A program made the position numbers and the translations under genes. The notes under the pieces are model-generated. The model was not told where the DNA came from. It was given only the letters and a program-made list of their open reading frames with translations, and searched no databases. Positions 35,344 through 47,212 of a stretch of 64,000 nucleotides of DNA are shown piece by piece (the first letter of the stretch is position 1; each line of letters begins with the position of its first letter). This DNA is from Xylona heveae TC161 (taxonomy: Eukaryota > Ascomycota > Xylonomycetes > Xylonales > Xylonaceae), in the NCBI RefSeq assembly GCF_001619985.1, contig NW_017264205.1, positions 496,001 through 560,000 on the forward strand, read 5' to 3'.

Positions 35344-36593
35344 CGGACACGGCCTTAAAGAAATCATGTAGCATACTCAACCGACGGGGGATCGTTTCCC
35401 TGTCTTTCGACGATTAGAACGAACCTGAACGACTTGATTACTTGCCTTGCTTCTTTTTTCCCCTCTCTGTTGAACGATCCAATCAGAGGGCAGTCGATGC
35501 ATTCATGCAATCATACAATCCACGATTCGACATTCGATTGACTGGGTTGTCCATATTTGACCAATTCGATCAATCTAATTTAAACTTTTGGGAGTTTTTA
35601 GCGGAGTCATTGTCATAAGGAGCATGTTCCGGGCTTCTTATTACATTTGCGTTGGCATTGCTTTTTTTTAAATCTCCTCGCAAGTTTCCACTGTCTATGG
35701 ATTCCGAGGACGTTTTTCGTCATTTTCATTATTTCCTTCATTACCTCATTACGATCCATGGCAACAATCGCGGCACGGGAATATGGGGTTTCTTTCATTA
35801 TGTAGCCCTCGTTTGAAAGAAGCATTTGCATTTGTATTTACGTTTGCGCATGGGGTTCGTGTGGATTGAAATTGCTGCTGGGCGGTAGGACAATTGCGGT
35901 TATGGTACTCGGCCTGCACATGTTTGATAAAATTCATGACGATCTTATTATATTATTGCCAAATTTCATGCAATAGATTGCCAACTATGACAGTGATGCT
36001 GACTGTGGTGGCGGTGCCGTATTGTAGGCTGTGGCACGCAACTGTGGGTAGGCAAGCGAACCTTGGGGTGAACCGAACTCGGAAGAAAGCTCAGCCATAG
36101 CAGTCAGCCAATGATAAACTTTGGCGGTAAACATCCTCGGTGCAGTAGATTCCCAAACACACCTAAGCTCCCCCACGTCGCGAATCGCGTCCGAATATTA
36201 TTTCGAGCTCATCTCGATGCAAACGCCGTTTCTGTAAATATCCAAACGAGCATATCCCTTCTTCAGCATAATACGATCTTGCGCGCGTTCTGCAAGCACA
36301 ACCATACCTTGCGTCTCTTTTCTTCGGATTTCGCGAATTGGCGGATCAGTTGCAGGATAGAAGACGTTTTTGTTGCGTATCGCAGATACGGTCAGAAACC
36401 TGAAAAAGAAAAACCTTTTCAAGCTTACCTGATTGCGCCGGCCCTTTCCACGGAAGAAAGAACGAGAAGAGTGTGTCGGGTAACAGTACAGACGATACAA
36501 CCACCATCATCTCAGCGGGCAAGGGTGCAAACGATACACTGCGACGAATAAGCTGCGACGAATAAATTACAACGAAAATTAGAGCATAATACA
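35344..36593. other. spacer
   Basis: 1.25 kb: kinase 3' UTR and DAD3 promoter. No coding region recognised on either strand. Confidence 0.45.
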
Positions 36594-37085
36594 ATGGCAT
36601 CTCCGACAACACCTAGTGGGAGCGGCGAAGCAAACTTTGGCGCGAGCATCGGTGCGGGCACATCAACGGGTGTTTCGCCACTTGAGCAAGAAGTGCTGGA
36701 TGAATATGCGCGGCTGTTGGGGAACATGAATCGGGTATGTCGTAACTGTTTTTTTGCCTATGGATGTTGTCGGAAAGTACAATGGTCATTGGACTCCACT
36801 AACAGAGAATCCAAAATATAGTTGGCATCTACATTGAATGATCTGGCTGGGTCCCCAACGGCCCAAATCCTCGACGGCCTACGCGCGCTCGAACGCAAGA
36901 CAAGTCTTGTCTTTACACTGCTCAAGGCAAGTGTATACAGCATCGTTCTCCAGCAGCAGATCTACTCCGGCGATGATGAAGAGAATGCGGGTGCACAAGG
37001 CGGGTATGATGAGCATGCGGGCTATGCGGAGGATGCTGGAGACACTACGGCGTATGGAGGAGGGATTGAGTGGGGCAGAGGATAG
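36594..37085 (+). CDS. dad3: DASH/Dam1 complex subunit Dad3
   Basis: Two exons, 36594-36734 and 36822-37085; 134 residues. The core reads SPLEQEVLDEYARLLGNMNR then LASTLNDLAGSPTAQILDGL and RKTSLVFTLLKASVYSIVL, closely the Dad3 family. Dad3 is a small helical subunit of the ten-protein DASH ring that couples kinetochores to microtubule plus ends. The C-terminal 40 residues are Gly/Asp/Glu-rich and extend beyond the yeast protein. The N-terminus is Ser/Gly-rich. The intron falls inside the first helix. Confidence 0.9.
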
Positions 37086-38160
37086 GTCTGCTGTCCAAAG
37101 GGATGGGAGGTCGTTGCGTAAAGGGAACAATACGGGGAATGTGAGAGGATACGATGTGGTGGTTGGCAAGAGATAGTTGGGTGAGGTAGATATGTGGCAC
37201 TGGGTATGAGGTCTTGAATGGCGTATGGGTGATTTTAGATGGCGGAGTTGTCTTGTCTTGTTTATTTGGAGAATGGGCTGATTTGCAGCTATATGCTGAG
37301 CTTGCAGTGACTTTTCAGAGTATGATGGAGTATGGCGTTGAGCGTGGATTGTCATCAGATCTTGCGGATATATTGCACAGGAGGGTTTCATTATATAAGT
37401 GCTCAGAGTTTAGACACACAGGAGGGATTTACTGTCATGAATAAACTCTATAACTTTGACCAGCCGTGGCATTTCACCTTATATTAGACTACTAGTAGCA
37501 CCAAGTAGCTGGATAAACTACGTAGGACTAACAGTTCATTATCTGAACCGGAGATTGTTGTCTTGGACCCGCGCAGTAAGGTCCTATTCAAGGCCGACAA
37601 TCCGATGCCGCCATTGCTAAAATACACGCATCTTTTACCATGCACCTCGATGTGCCGTATTCGTAATGTCCTATACAAATCATACCTTAGGTAAATCTTG
37701 AGCCATTCCGTGGCCTCGGTGGCCTGTTTCCCGCGAACTGGACTGCTCGGAGGGGTCTGTCTATGCGCAGCCCTATCGCTTAAGCTACAGCTCGTGGGTT
37801 AAGGTTAGGTTGAGCGACAAGTGAACGCCCACCAAGTACCTTTTAAGCAAAAGTCATATGACCAGGTATTTATCCGGTGCTCATTTTCAGGGTCAGGTTT
37901 TACTTCTGGCGTTCGTTAAACCCCTGGCGCTAAAAGCGTCATCCCGCATCTCCCCCACGCTGCGTCTGGTTAGCGATAAGTTAAATCTTCCCCCCGTTGC
38001 CCCACACATTTTGATAATAAACATTCGCGTCTTCGTCTCGTTCTTGTCCTTGTCAATTGTCAAGCTCTCATAGGATTTCGAGGTGATTGGTCTTGTTTGA
38101 TCCTCTTGTTGTTTCAAATTTCCTCGCACTCTGCTTTCACGGAAAAAATAACAATCTCAA
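37086..38160. other. spacer
   Basis: About 1.1 kb with the DAD3 3' UTR and upstream region of the next gene. No gene recognised. Confidence 0.45.
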
Positions 38161-38338
38161 GTAAGTTTGTGGAAGAGGGTCCGAAATACTGTGCTTGAGG
38201 GGAGCACAGGGTCGAGAGTGATGCTTGGAAATGAGTTGAGAAAAGCACGCAGTTGAAGCTGCTGCTCAGAAAGAACCTGGGAAAAGCACACGATCAATAC
38301 TGAAGGAAAGCACACGGTTGATACTAACGCATAAATAG
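38161..38338 (+). other. candidate 5' UTR intron
   Basis: A consensus donor GTAAGT starts at 38161, a CTAAC branch site lies at about 38324 and AAATAG ends at 38338, 16 bp before the ATG of the membrane-protein gene. The intron carries two copies of a 20-bp element (AAAGCACACGRTYRATACT) at its 3' end and a related AAAGCAC earlier. Confidence 0.55.
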
Positions 38339-38354
38339 GATTTCACGCATCACA

Positions 38355-39406
38355 ATGGCGAAGCCTGACGACAAGCACCCTTCCGCCACGCCTGACTTCG
38401 AAATGGCCTTTTCCAGTGACGAAAAGCACCCTATGTACGTCTGGACCGGGGCTGATGAAAAGGCTCTTCTCGCTACTGAGGCCGAGCTCCTCAACCTTTC
38501 CTCGAACACTCCTCTTCCTTCTGAAGCCCCCAACAAGTCCAAGCTTGAAACCGACAAAGCTTTATCCTCTGAGGCGAACGAACCTCCTGGAATAGCGGCC
38601 CTCGCATTGTCTATTCTGGAGATCTACCTGGCGATTATGGTTACCATCATTATGCACCTTGCGGGTCTCATGTTCCTTGCGGCTCTTCATTTCTGCAGGT
38701 TCGGGACTTGGGAGAAGGGCCCAGACGGCAAGATGACCATCGACGCTTCTTCCAAGGCTAAATTGTTGGCTCTGGTAAGTCACGCTTTCATTCAGTCTCT
38801 TTGTCATTTTGAGTCCTCTTGAGCAGCATGTTTGCTTCATTCCCGGCGGGATCTGAAAGTGTCGGAGGCCTGTCATTGTTGCTTCTCCTCTGTCCTCATG
38901 CCTGGCTTATCTGACCTTGCTTCTCTGAGCTTTCCCCTCACCTCGACATCTGCCTACAAGTCAAGCTAACAAGTTGTATTTTCACAGAATGTTATCTCCG
39001 GAAGCTTTATAGTCTCTCTGATGATTTTGAGCACTGGAATGTTCATTCTTATTAAATATGTCGAATCCTCCAAACGCGTAGATTTTGCCATGGACTACGT
39101 CGGTGGAGTTTTCGCTGCGGTGGCTATTTACAATCTGGCTGTCTCCGCGGCACAGTACGTCATATATGGCGCTTACGAATGCAAGCTGCAAATTGTTAAT
39201 GATGGCCTCTGTGTCTTCATTGCGTAAGTAATCTTCCACTTTTCAACAACACCAATCGCCCGCTCTTTTCCCCTCCTCAGACATAGTTCAACCGTTAACT
39301 TTGTATTTCCAGAATCATGGGCTGCATCCGCCTCCATAAGCGTTTCTTTCGGGACCCCAAGCCGACTGGGTCGGCCACTGATGGTGCCGCCGAAACCGCC
39401 GTCTAG
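38355..39406 (+). CDS. multi-pass membrane protein of unknown function
   Basis: Three exons: 38355-38774, 38988-39223, 39313-39406; 249 residues, phases close. The N-terminal 80 residues are hydrophilic (KPDDKHPSATPDFEMAFSSD). Then come at least three strongly hydrophobic stretches: GIAALALSILEIYLAIMVTI running into MHLAGLMFLAAL (possibly two helices), VISGSFIVSLMILSTGMFIL, and GGVFAAVAIYNLAVSAAQYV. A short basic C-terminus (RLHKRFFRDPKP) follows. The layout is that of a small four-helix fungal membrane protein, but I cannot name the family. Codon usage is C-biased, suggesting good expression. A 5' UTR intron is likely. Confidence 0.75.
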
Positions 39407-41020
39407 CAGTCATCGCCGCCGTGCGTCAGTGTAGCATGAACATCGCCTGAGCTAATTGCTCCTCGTGTCTCCCTCTTTCTAAATTAGACTGTTTCGTGTG
39501 TCTAATGAGGGAGAAGGCGATGGCTTCATCTGACCGAGTCCGTACCTTGTCAAGCTTTCTTTTTTTATACGGACCACGACGGCATGTCTGCTTGGTGTCA
39601 CACCGGGGGTTGTCTGCATTTTCTTTTTCTTTTTCAATTTTCTTTACGAATTTCAATGACTTGACGAACGTCATGATCTAATTAATGGATCTGGAACAGC
39701 ATTTAGCGACTGTCACGGCGGATTTCGTAAAAAGGGATGGCATATGTCTTTTTATGCGTACCAGCGATGCTATTTTCTTGCGTTGCTCTTTTTCGTCATC
39801 TACTGCGCGTAGCTAGTTACTTAGTACAGCCAATGGGTTAACCGGTTTATTTTTCATCTTTACCCTTTTTAAATGCATGACAGTGATGTGAGATGTCGTC
39901 GTAGAGCGTAATATCATAGGCAACCATATTGTTACGCCGGCAAGTATCAATCCCCACATTGTACGATTCGGTCAGAGTTTGTTTACACATTTACCGTTAG
40001 CGTACTCGTACCAGGCGGGATGAAGTCCAATCGTCGCTAACCTGCAGTAGTCCTCCCACTAACCATACCCGCGTGGCCGCTATTCTCATATCCCAGTTAG
40101 CGCCGATCTTCAACCGCTGGTGCCTGAACTTGGCGACACTTTTTTGCAATGGGATGGCATTAAACCAGATCCACTTCCTGGGATTCATTTGTCTGCCTGG
40201 CTACCTACCTAGGAGGGACTATGCCACATGGCCTAAATTTTCTCTGAGCTCAGAGCGATAATTTCTGCCCGGAACACGGAATACAGGACACTGACTTTCA
40301 GCTATAATGTCTTTGAGCCCTTCTTATTTCCCTATTGCTTATCGTTTGCTGCATCTGAATTGCAATACGTGTCTTTAATATATTTATAGTCTTCTCATTT
40401 TGTGCTTCCTCTTTTCGTATTATTACATGCATTATCATTTTATCTGTGCCCCCTGGTGATCACTGGTGGTTCAGGGACCAGCGCTAAGTAGTGTAGTTTG
40501 CGAGCAGCTTGCTGAGCATGACGCAAGTTACAAATGGCTGTTATGACTCTTTTGACACGCTGGCCACTTCGCATTATACAGCTTTATGCAATATTGTTGT
40601 TGAAGGAAGACTGGGTGGGCGTACCGGAGATAATGAGTTTAGGCAGAAGTTTAAACACTTCGGTCTTCAAGCCTTCGAGCGCATGCTGAGCAGTCCGACT
40701 CCGGAGATGATGATGGTCATGTATTTAAGGGTATCGAATTCCTCACAGCCAGATATATGGACATTGGCTTTTGAGCATTGATTTATTCTATTGTATCTCT
40801 ACAACAGTTGGACTTTTTGCCTTTTTCTTCCCGAATTGTGGTGCGTTGAAATAAGTCTTGGTTGTTGAGCGTGCAAGCAACTGGCGTATCAACATATCAG
40901 CTCTTCAGGCTCTCAGTCTCAACTATCAATATCGAGCGTCCTGCTTTCAAGAAAAAAAAGTATATTATCTTTTAGTTGAAGCATCTCATCCCGGAGAGGC
41001 ACAATTCATACAATATCAAC
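39407..41020. other. spacer
   Basis: 1.6 kb between two genes on the same strand, AT-rich in the middle (40.3-40.5 kb). No coding gene recognised. Confidence 0.45.
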
Positions 41021-42281
41021 ATGAGACTCCGGACCAACAGCTCTACTACCACCCACTCCAATCCAGCACTACCTGCAAAAGAGACTGAGATAGTATCCTC
41101 TCCCTCTTCTCCTTCATACGATTGGTCATATCCCGAGTTCGAATCAGATCATGACTCCGAGTACGACAATCTTCGACGGCAGTCCCACCAACGCCGGGGT
41201 CGATCTCGGAGACGCATCTTGCGCTCTTCTCCATCAAACAATACAATTGACGATACCCATACGAACGAAGAGCAAGACTACAATCATACTGCCCGTCAAG
41301 CAGACACAGACACGAACAAAACCCTAGCAAATCTCCGCGGCGCATCGCCCGCCCAATTATCCCTGCTTATCCAGCAACTCAATACGTCCCGTCAAAAGAG
41401 GCTCCTTTCTAGGAGGATACGCAACATTGCGGTTACTGGAGCATTCAGTCTCCTAGTTCTGCGCTGGTTGTATACATATACATATACATACTTGCCCGGC
41501 TTCCATGAAGCCTTCAAATCTCCCTTCTCCGGGACGAAACTCTTGACCGGTGGGATAGTTGCGAGTGCAATACCTATCATCTTCTTCTCCATTCGACGAT
41601 ATCGTCATCTTCACCTCAACTTCCAACGTCAAGGTCCACGTTCACAGCAACCACCGCACGAAAATGCGGAATCGGCACAACCTAGAAATTCTTCGTTCTT
41701 GCGACGCGTATCCCAGTTGTGCCAGCACCCCTTCCCCAAAGTGGTGCGCTACTCACGTTTACCAAACCACCTCTTAGGACAAATGGAAATTATTATCCGC
41801 AATGTACCCTCCACAGTCACTACTCTCACCGACACAGCCACCCGTGAACCCGATCCCGTGTCTCCGCTGGGGAACATTCTCCGCGCAGGACGCTGGATCG
41901 TTGGTCTACTAGCGGCGCTTGTGTATGTGTCTACGAGGTTGGCGTATCCGATTGGCCCGGAGACTGTGTTGAGTGACCAGATGAGTCCGAGGAGGGGCGT
42001 AGAAGGGACGACGCAGGGCGGTATGATTACGCTGTTGGTCGTGGGGGTGTAAGTATATTTCTTTTCTTGCTTTTCTTCTTATCGTTCCCTCATTGGACTA
42101 CCGGGTCTTTCTATCTGACCATATCTATCTGGCCACGGAGCGTAAAGTCTTTGAAAACTGTTCATTAAGAGAACCAAACAAGCTAATTAGACTGTATTAC
42201 AGGCTAGCGTCAATATACGATACAGTGTCGTACATGGCTGACGTGGATAAATTTCACTCAAAAATCTATGTGCGGTATTGA
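41021..42281 (+). CDS. membrane protein of unknown function
   Basis: Exon 1 41021-42048 and a predicted exon 2 42203-42281; 368 residues. A simple frame appears to stop at 42050-42052, but that TAA is part of a perfect GTAAGT donor; splicing to ATTACAG at 42202 continues in phase for 26 codons (LASIYDTVSYMADVDKF..). N-terminus: charged, Ser-rich, with Arg clusters (RRGRSRRRILR). Middle: SPAQLSLLIQQLN helix, then hydrophobic segments around NIAVTGAFSLLVLRWLYTY, LLTGGIVASAIPIIFF, a central basic loop, and WIVGLLAALVYVSTRLAY and GMITLLVVGV near the C-terminus. Four membrane helices are probable. I do not recognise the family. The unspliced alternative ends at 342 residues. It converges with uS5m. 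Confidence 0.65.
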
Positions 42282-43085
42282 CTATCCATTATTGAACCAT
42301 GAGCTCTCGGCGCGTTCGGGGTTGTGATCCTAGAGGTTACTCGGCGCCGCATGTCAAGTCATTTCCCCATCAATTGCTTTGATTGATTGTCTATCAGCCA
42401 GAAAGCGAAGATATTGCTTGGGCAAGGAAAGGGACGAGCAAAGGAGCAAAAGGACTGAACGGCATTGACTAAAATATTTTTGTTGGATTGCGCGCAACTA
42501 CCTCTATTTTACTCTCCGACTCCGATTACTGTAGATCAAAAGTACAACAGTACATATAACAGTACATACCATACAAGAGAACTGGTCAAAATAGAAGATG
42601 AGATGTATGAGACTGAGACTTGGCATGAGAATTGCATACATAGATAATACAAAAAGAAAGGAGACCCAGAACGCAGGAAAAGGAATAGCGAAATAAAGGC
42701 TATGCCATTGAAGAAAAGACTCGCTTCCGTTCTTCTTCGACAAAATGTCTGGTTAAGTGGAAAATGGATGAATGCAGGGTGTGGATAATGAAAATGATCT
42801 TAGGTTGGGGGCGGGAGAAGTGGATATAGACTCTATGATACAGTGATGACACCGGCTCGAGTGATGAAACCGGTGTGGGAGGTAGAGATATGCCCAACTT
42901 TTGAGAGACGCTGTTGTAGGTGTCATACGGACAGAGTACACGCAAAAAAAGTTTCGCGGCGAGTTTTTGATGGTTTTGGGTAGGCACCATGTCAAAGGTC
43001 AGGGGCATGCACGGCCAAAGGACCCTAGGACGGCAATGTAGGGTCAAGTCAAGCGTAATGTGAAGAAGGTTTATGGCAAGGACGT
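42282..43085. other. convergent spacer
   Basis: 800 bp between converging genes; AT-rich, no gene recognised. Confidence 0.45.
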
Positions 43086-44471
43086 TTAGACCTGGCCACC
43101 ATAGTACACCTTGCGGACATCGACAAACTTCTTGCCCCGCGCGCGGGCAATGTCTTCCGGTCGACGCTGGCTCTTGAGCGCCTCAAAGGCGGCCTTGACA
43201 GTGTTCATGGGGTTTCGCGAGCGGGTCACCTTGGCCGCGAGATCGGTGATGCCTGCGCACTTTGCCATTTCGAAGATGCGGTGCTGGCAGCGGAGTCCGA
43301 AGCCTATTGTGCGGGTTAGTACGCGTGAATGAATCAACTGAAAGAATAAATCAATTGAAAAGGGGCATAAAGTATCATATTTGATACACCTAGGAAGAAA
43401 ATAACGGGATACACCTAGGACGAAACACCCCACGGGATATTAAGATGGGATATACTGACCTGGAGGACGAGCCATGAGTTTCAACTCTGTAGCACTGACT
43501 TTACCCTCAACCTCGCCATAAATGGTACGGCTCTCGTAGCGGGTAATGGGCTGCATGTTGCGAATCGCCGCCATCTCAGCCTGTTTCCTTGCATCCTCCG
43601 CTTCCTGGGCTTTACCCTCGCCAATGCCCAACAGACCGTCACCATTGCCGGCCACGCTGAGATAGTACATGCTCGCAACTTTACCCATGCGGGTTTGGTT
43701 CACGACACGGTGTCGGACAAGGTTCTTGACGCGAAGGCGCTTGATGCGCATCTCAGACAGTCCCGTCTGCTGCATGAGCCGCAGCAGCTGCGGGTCGGTC
43801 TCGTCGCCCGCCTTGTGGTACCGCAGTTCCGGATCATTAAACTTGTTAATCTTGGGCGCCGTATAATTAACTGGAGCCCGCTCGGCCTCCTCCTTGCCGA
43901 CGTAGTGGCGGACATTGTCCTTGAATTTGAGCCAGTCTGCCTTGTCAGGCTCCTCGGGCAGGTCTTTAAACCATTGCGTCACGTCCTCTCCAAACTCGCG
44001 CTCGGTCTTGAGCCGCATTTTCGGATCGTAGTTGCTCTCGGGGTTGCGCACTGGCTTGTCCACCACGGCATGTCGGTGACTCAGGTCGTCCACATATCTT
44101 AGGCCAAATGGATCGTTGCGTATCGTGCCTTGCGTGGCCAGATCCTCGGTGTCAACGGCCTCTTCTCCAGCCTCAATTGCGCGAATCTGTTCGGGAGTGT
44201 AGCGCTTCGCCAATGCAGCCTTCTCGGCCTTGGTGTAGGGCTTATACAGGTTGCTGGTGACCGGGGCGGGCTCTTTCACAAGGTTGCCCATCTCAGAGGC
44301 CTTGAGGCTTCCGACCTTAACTCGTCGTCGCGTGCATTGTGCGGCCGTCGTGGAGAAAAGCCGGCCCAGCATTGGGGAGGGCTGAGCAGCAGTAGGGATG
44401 GCGGATGATGCTCTAGCAAAGAGACATCGTGCCGGCCGGGAGACGCTCATCGTGGGCGTCGGTATCGGCAC
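43086..44471 (-). CDS. mrps5: mitochondrial small-subunit ribosomal protein uS5m
   Basis: Minus-strand exons 44471-43460 and 43303-43086; 409 residues. The N-terminus is basic and Ser/Ala-rich with RLFSTTAAQC, a good mitochondrial targeting sequence. The S5 N-terminal domain is at about 250-310 (RVKNLVRHRVVNQTRMGKVASMYYL, then AGNGDGLLGIGEGKA), and the C-terminal S5 domain follows the intron (PPGFGLRCQHRIFEMAKCAGI, KVTRSRNPMNTVKAAFEAL). The GNGDGLLG-GEGKA motif is diagnostic of uS5m. It is part of the mitoribosomal decoding region. Divergent from TRM2 with 259 bp between starts. Met8 is an alternative start. Confidence 0.93.
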
Positions 44472-44730
44472 CCTGGAAAAGGTCCAAGGAAAGATCCAAA
44501 GGAAATCAATTGACGTGGAAGAAAATGATGAGACTTTGAGCTGGACCCTCCGCTACTGAAACTCCCGCATGACAACAAATTTGGGAACCCCCAAAAGCTG
44601 CGATATTCATGACTAAGAAATTATGTAATCAGCCACTCTCGGAGCAGCTGGCCAATCAACTTTCAGATAAAAAAAAGAGCGTAAACAGAGAATTTCTGGA
44701 TATTCAATATCTCCTCTATAACGAAACTTC
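44472..44730. promoter_or_regulatory. divergent promoter of uS5m and TRM2
   Basis: 259 bp head-to-head spacer with no TATA box that stands out; an A-run (44670-44677) precedes the TRM2 start. Confidence 0.45.
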
Positions 44731-46593
44731 ATGTGGAGGCCATATCTCCTTCGCACAACTCAATTAGTACCCAGAATCTCAGTCGCAAGTCAGAGGTCTG
44801 CTCGATTGACCATGACGCCTCCCACTGCTACTCCTGCGACTGGAAAGCCTATGGGTGCCAACCCCAGAAAACGCCCCCATAACAATGGACGCCCATTCAA
44901 GAAGCGCAAGATTCAGCAGCAGAAGAAGGTCAGCGAGGGCGCTCATGAAGAGGTCCTCTTGGCAGATATCCGTCAATTATTAGCAGCCCAAAAATTGGAC
45001 GATAGCCCTGCCGCTGCCGCTACTCCTACTCCTACTCCCGCCGCCGAGGACCAACCCGCAACAGACGCTCCCGCAGAATCGTCCGCACCTGCTCCTCCGC
45101 AAAAGACTCTTCCTCAGCCTTTCACGGAGATTGATCTTACCGTCAAAGAAATCTCCTCGACTGGCGATGGATTGGCGTTCGCCGCCGACTCTGACCATGT
45201 CTACGTCGTGCCTTTTACCGCGCCTGGCGACACCGTCACAGCTAAAGTCATCAAGCACTTCCCGCGCGAGTCTTACACTCTCACAGACTTTGTCCGCGTC
45301 ATTACACCCTCACCGCAGCGCGACGACTCCCGCATTGGCTGCAAATACTTTGCCACATGCTCTGGCTGTCAATTCCAGATGCTCTCGTACGAGGACCAAC
45401 TCGCGCACAAGAAGACCATTGTCGAGAAAGCATACCGCAACTTCTCCGGTCTACGGCCTGACCTTATTCCCACCATTGGCGAAACCATGGGCTCTCCGCT
45501 ACAATACGGATACCGCACGAAACTCACTCCCCACTTTGACGGACCGCCCGAGAATCGCTCCAAGGAAGCCAGGCGCAACCCCGAGAAGCGAAAGGGCTTC
45601 GATTCGATCCCGCCGATCGGCTTCATGAGAAAGGGAACCAGATTCACAATCGACATTGAGGACTGTCCCATCGGCACCGACGCTGTCAGAATGGGTATGA
45701 AGTCCGAGCGTGTCAGAGTCTCTCACGAACTCGACAAATACAAGCGCGGCGCAACACTCTTGCTGCGAGAAAGCACCGAGCGGGTGCCCAAGCCGTCAAA
45801 CGAGGCCTCAACTACAGACGACCTGCCTTCCACCACTGAAGCTCTCCCTGATGCAGCAGGCACTACCAAAGAAGCCATCATCAAGCAGTTCCCTTCTTTT
45901 ACTGAACGCAAGACTTGCATTACCGATAACAATGCCACCTCGACAGAATACGTAGGTGATTTCCTCTTCAACAACCCCGCCGGCGCCTTCTTCCAAAACA
46001 ACAACTCCATCCTTCCCTCGTTCACACAATATATCCGCGACCAAATCACTTCTCCTTCTTCGTCTTCCGTTCCTAAACCGAAATACTTCATCGACGCATA
46101 CTGTGGCTCTGGTCTCTTCACCATCGTTCTTTCCTCCCTCTTCGAATCCTCGCTGGGTATCGACATTTCCACTTCCTCCATCGAATGCGCCCGCGAAAAT
46201 GCCAAAGCAAACAATATCCCTAACGCAACCTTCATGGCATCCGACGCTCCCGCTCTTTTCGCCAAAGTCACATTCCCGCCCGACGAGACTGTCGTGGTAA
46301 TCGACCCTCCGCGCAAGGGATGCGATGAGTCTTTCCTCAAGCAACTCGTCCAGCTGGGCCCCGCCCGCGTCGTCTACGTTAGCTGCAACGTACATACCCA
46401 GGCCCGTGACGTAGGGTATCTTGTCGGAGGAGTAAATCCCTGGGCTGAAGCGAGAGGCGAAACGCAGACAGAGACGGAAACAGAAAAGGAAACGCAAGAA
46501 GGAATGTATGAAATGGAAAGTCTTCGCGGTTTCGACTTTTTCCCGCAGACTGGCCATGTCGAGGGTGTCGCTGTGCTGAGAAGAAGAAAGTAA
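44731..46593 (+). CDS. trm2: tRNA (uracil-5-)-methyltransferase TRM2
   Basis: Single exon, 620 residues. Order: an Arg-rich, acid-free N-terminus (1-27), a basic linker (FKKRKIQQQKK), Ala/Pro/Thr-rich region, TRAM domain (about 134-195), a Cys cluster C204, C210, C213 (GCKYFATCSGC), and the RlmC/TrmA methyltransferase fold with DAYCGSGLFT (SAM binding, 455-464), IDPPRKGCDE (524-533) and the catalytic Cys552 in VYVSCNVHTQARD. Trm2 makes m5U54 in the T loop of tRNAs. Met1 is in a weak context (T at -3) and Met28 (44812) in a strong one (A at -3), so leaky scanning could give a mitochondrial and a cytosolic/nuclear form. No introns. Convergent with ARP3. Confidence 0.93.
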   Translation: MWRPYLLRTTQLVPRISVASQRSARLTMTPPTATPATGKPMGANPRKRPHNNGRPFKKRKIQQQKKVSEGAHEEVLLADIRQLLAAQKLDDSPAAAATPTPTPAAEDQPATDAPAESSAPAPPQKTLPQPFTEIDLTVKEISSTGDGLAFAADSDHVYVVPFTAPGDTVTAKVIKHFPRESYTLTDFVRVITPSPQRDDSRIGCKYFATCSGCQFQMLSYEDQLAHKKTIVEKAYRNFSGLRPDLIPTIGETMGSPLQYGYRTKLTPHFDGPPENRSKEARRNPEKRKGFDSIPPIGFMRKGTRFTIDIEDCPIGTDAVRMGMKSERVRVSHELDKYKRGATLLLRESTERVPKPSNEASTTDDLPSTTEALPDAAGTTKEAIIKQFPSFTERKTCITDNNATSTEYVGDFLFNNPAGAFFQNNNSILPSFTQYIRDQITSPSSSSVPKPKYFIDAYCGSGLFTIVLSSLFESSLGIDISTSSIECARENAKANNIPNATFMASDAPALFAKVTFPPDETVVVIDPPRKGCDESFLKQLVQLGPARVVYVSCNVHTQARDVGYLVGGVNPWAEARGETQTETETEKETQEGMYEMESLRGFDFFPQTGHVEGVAVLRRRK

Positions 46594-47212
46594 TCTATTG
46601 ATTCCGTTTTCTTTTTTCTTTCAACATTTTCTTTTTGCATCATTAAATTTGTGCATGAGAGGGCGGGTCTTTGATGATCTGGAACGCCTGTTGTTTCGTG
46701 CATATATGATCAGCATGCTGTCGACAATATAGACCCGCTTGTGTTCAAAAGTAAGAAAGGGTAGGAAAGAAATGCTCTAGGCGTTTGTGGGACATAAAGT
46801 TAGGGATTCGACATTTAGTTGTATTGTATTGGCAAGCTTGTATATTAAGTATAAAGCGTACAATCCATATAAGATTGACTTCTCGGATATTTTTTTTTTT
46901 TTTTTTTTTGGTAAACAGTAAGAGATGGACATCACAAGGGACAAATTTAGATGGCTTATTTAATCAGTCATTTCATTCATGCAATGGAAAAAAATTATGT
47001 TGCAAAAGATATTTGTAAAGCTTTCAATTTTTGTAAAAACTCATTTGACAAGGTAAACCGCCGGGGTGAGTACGGTACAGATACAGACAGGTACTGAAGG
47101 TGTGAAAAATCTGGAATACTAGGTAGGTAGGTAAGTAGGTAGCTAAATCTTGCCCTTGCGTCTCGATGGAAGTCTTCTTTCATCTACTCGGGCATTTTTC
47201 TCGACATTCCAT
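46594..47212. other. convergent 3' UTR region with poly-T run
   Basis: 620 bp between converging TRM2 and ARP3, with a run of about 20 T at 46890-46909 and TAGG repeats at about 47120-47142. No gene seen. Confidence 0.5.
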
